A stretch of 5,781 nucleotides of DNA from Desulfobacterales bacterium (lineage in GTDB: Bacteria > Desulfobacterota > Desulfobacteria > Desulfobacterales > JAFDCJ01), in assembly GCA_020345785.1 (NCBI GenBank), contig CP070771.1:1480228-1486008 (forward strand), in the 5' to 3' direction. The translations under genes were made by a program, and so were the position numbers. The notes beneath the pieces were generated by a model that worked only from the letters and a program-made list of their open reading frames with translations, searched no databases and was not told the DNA's origin. Shown here piece by piece: positions 4,964 through 5,781 of the stretch. Each line of letters begins with the position of its first letter. Positions within the stretch are counted from its first letter, which is position 1.

Positions 4964-5781
4964 ATGATGAAAAAATTTCTATTGATTTCAATGGTATTGG
5001 CCCTCATTGTTCCAGTGCACGGGTCATTGGCCGCTACACCGCAAAAAGGCGGCGACCTGGTCCTTTGCGTAGGCGACGAACCACCGGGCCTGGATCCCAC
5101 CGCAAGTGCCTCGGCCGCCATCGACCGTGTCGTTTACTCCAACATTATGGAGGGTCTGGTCAAAGTCGACCGCAACGGCCAATTTATACCGGGTTTGGCC
5201 ACCAAATGGGACGTCTCCCCCGACGGCAAGGTTTACACCTTCCACCTGCGTCAAGGGGTCACCTTCCACAACGGGGAAGCCTTTAATGCCCAGGTGGCCA
5301 AGTGGAATCTGGAGCGAGGTGCGGCCGAAGGCACCAAAAATGCCCACCCGGAATTTTTCCGGGTTATTGAAACCATCGAAACCCCCGATGAATATACGCT
5401 GAAGCTGACCCTCAAGGATGTAGACGCCCTGTTCATTGTCCACATGGCCGAAGGTGATGCGGTCATGCTGCCGATGAAGGGCTTCGAAAACACCGCTGCC
5501 GAGCCGATCGGGACCGGACCCTTCAAGTTTGCCAAATGGACCCGGGGCGACAGCGTTGAGATGGTCAGAAACGAGAAATACTGGAACCCTGCGCTGCCCT
5601 ATTTGGACAGTGTGACCTACCGCTTTATCAAGGATCCGAGCGCCCAGGTTGCGGCCTTGAAGGCTGGCGACGTCGATCTGATCGGCTGGCTTTTTGCCCC
5701 CGAACTGGCGGCGGACATAGCCAAAGACAAACGTTTTAAGGTTAACGCCGGCGCCTCCACTTCAGAGGTCATCATGTCCAC
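4964..5781 (+). CDS. Family 5 ABC transporter solute-binding protein (peptide/nickel type), 3' truncated by window
   Basis: The open frame runs off the window edge after 272 full codons; family members are about 500-550 residues, so roughly half is present. The N-terminus MMKKFLLISM... (1-24) is a Sec signal peptide: lysines, a hydrophobic core, then SLAA with likely cleavage after Ala23 or Ala24. No lipobox cysteine is present, so it should be a free periplasmic protein. The SBP_bac_5 hallmarks follow: LDPTASAS (43-50), a VYSNIMEGLVKVD stretch (57-69), LATKWDVSPDGKVYTFHLR (78-96), VTFHNGEAFNAQ (99-110), and PIGTGPFKFAKW (181-192) with NEKYWN (203-208). These proteins deliver oligopeptides, dipeptides, nickel or related ligands to an inner-membrane ABC permease. 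The ligand cannot be told from this half. The permease and ATPase genes would be expected just beyond the window. Confidence 0.93.
   Translation, partial: MMKKFLLISMVLALIVPVHGSLAATPQKGGDLVLCVGDEPPGLDPTASASAAIDRVVYSNIMEGLVKVDRNGQFIPGLATKWDVSPDGKVYTFHLRQGVTFHNGEAFNAQVAKWNLERGAAEGTKNAHPEFFRVIETIETPDEYTLKLTLKDVDALFIVHMAEGDAVMLPMKGFENTAAEPIGTGPFKFAKWTRGDSVEMVRNEKYWNPALPYLDSVTYRFIKDPSAQVAALKAGDVDLIGWLFAPELAADIAKDKRFKVNAGASTSEVIMS

Noticed and set aside
4891..5286. 131-codon plus-strand frame overlapping the start of the binding-protein gene
   Set aside because: It begins in the foldback repeat and continues out of frame through the well-supported signal peptide and SBP_bac_5 sequence. It has no recognisable domain.

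Overview
The window reads as ordinary bacterial chromosome, most likely from a Desulfobacterota (deltaproteobacterial) sulfate-reducer-like lineage. That placement is an inference. It rests on the hisS-aspS order, the AspRS N-terminus (LGDxRRTH-C-EL, then RRRDHGG), the cysteine-rich HisRS insertion, and intergenic foldback repeats built on TTTCGTGA and on CCGCC/GGCGG cores, which I associate from memory with Desulfobacterales genomes. No species can be named.

Layout. Positions 1-160 (minus strand) hold a tRNA locus: a good sigma70-type promoter, then a broken tRNA-Asn-like gene whose anticodon stem strand is replaced by a short GC-rich palindrome. A second tRNA 5' end follows, cut by the window edge. 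Positions 256-3536 (minus strand) hold hisS followed by aspS, two class II aminoacyl-tRNA synthetases reading toward the tRNA locus. The 212-bp gap between them is mostly a 149-bp element with perfect 16-bp terminal inverted repeats, whose end touches the aspS Shine-Dalgarno. Positions 3537-3761 form a divergent intergenic region with a promoter candidate for each direction. Positions 3762-4766 (plus strand) encode a P1/DmpA-family (peptidase S58) N-terminal-nucleophile hydrolase starting at TTG. Positions 4767-4963 carry a second foldback repeat. Position 4964 to the end (plus strand) is the first 272 codons of an exported family 5 (peptide/nickel type) ABC transporter solute-binding protein, truncated by the window.

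How the parts relate. The minus-strand block is translation machinery. AspRS carries the residues associated with non-discriminating enzymes (His38 and Gly82), which would charge both tRNA-Asp and tRNA-Asn and need GatCAB amidation. It is therefore notable that the nearest tRNA downstream looks like tRNA-Asn. The plus-strand block pairs a probable aminopeptidase/amidohydrolase with a peptide-type binding protein, which suggests uptake and cleavage of short peptides or related amides.

I see no convincing new defence system, CRISPR array or complete mobile element. The most unusual material is in the non-coding parts: the disrupted tRNA copy, the foldback abutting the aspS ribosome binding site, and two foldback elements that share the same core octamer.
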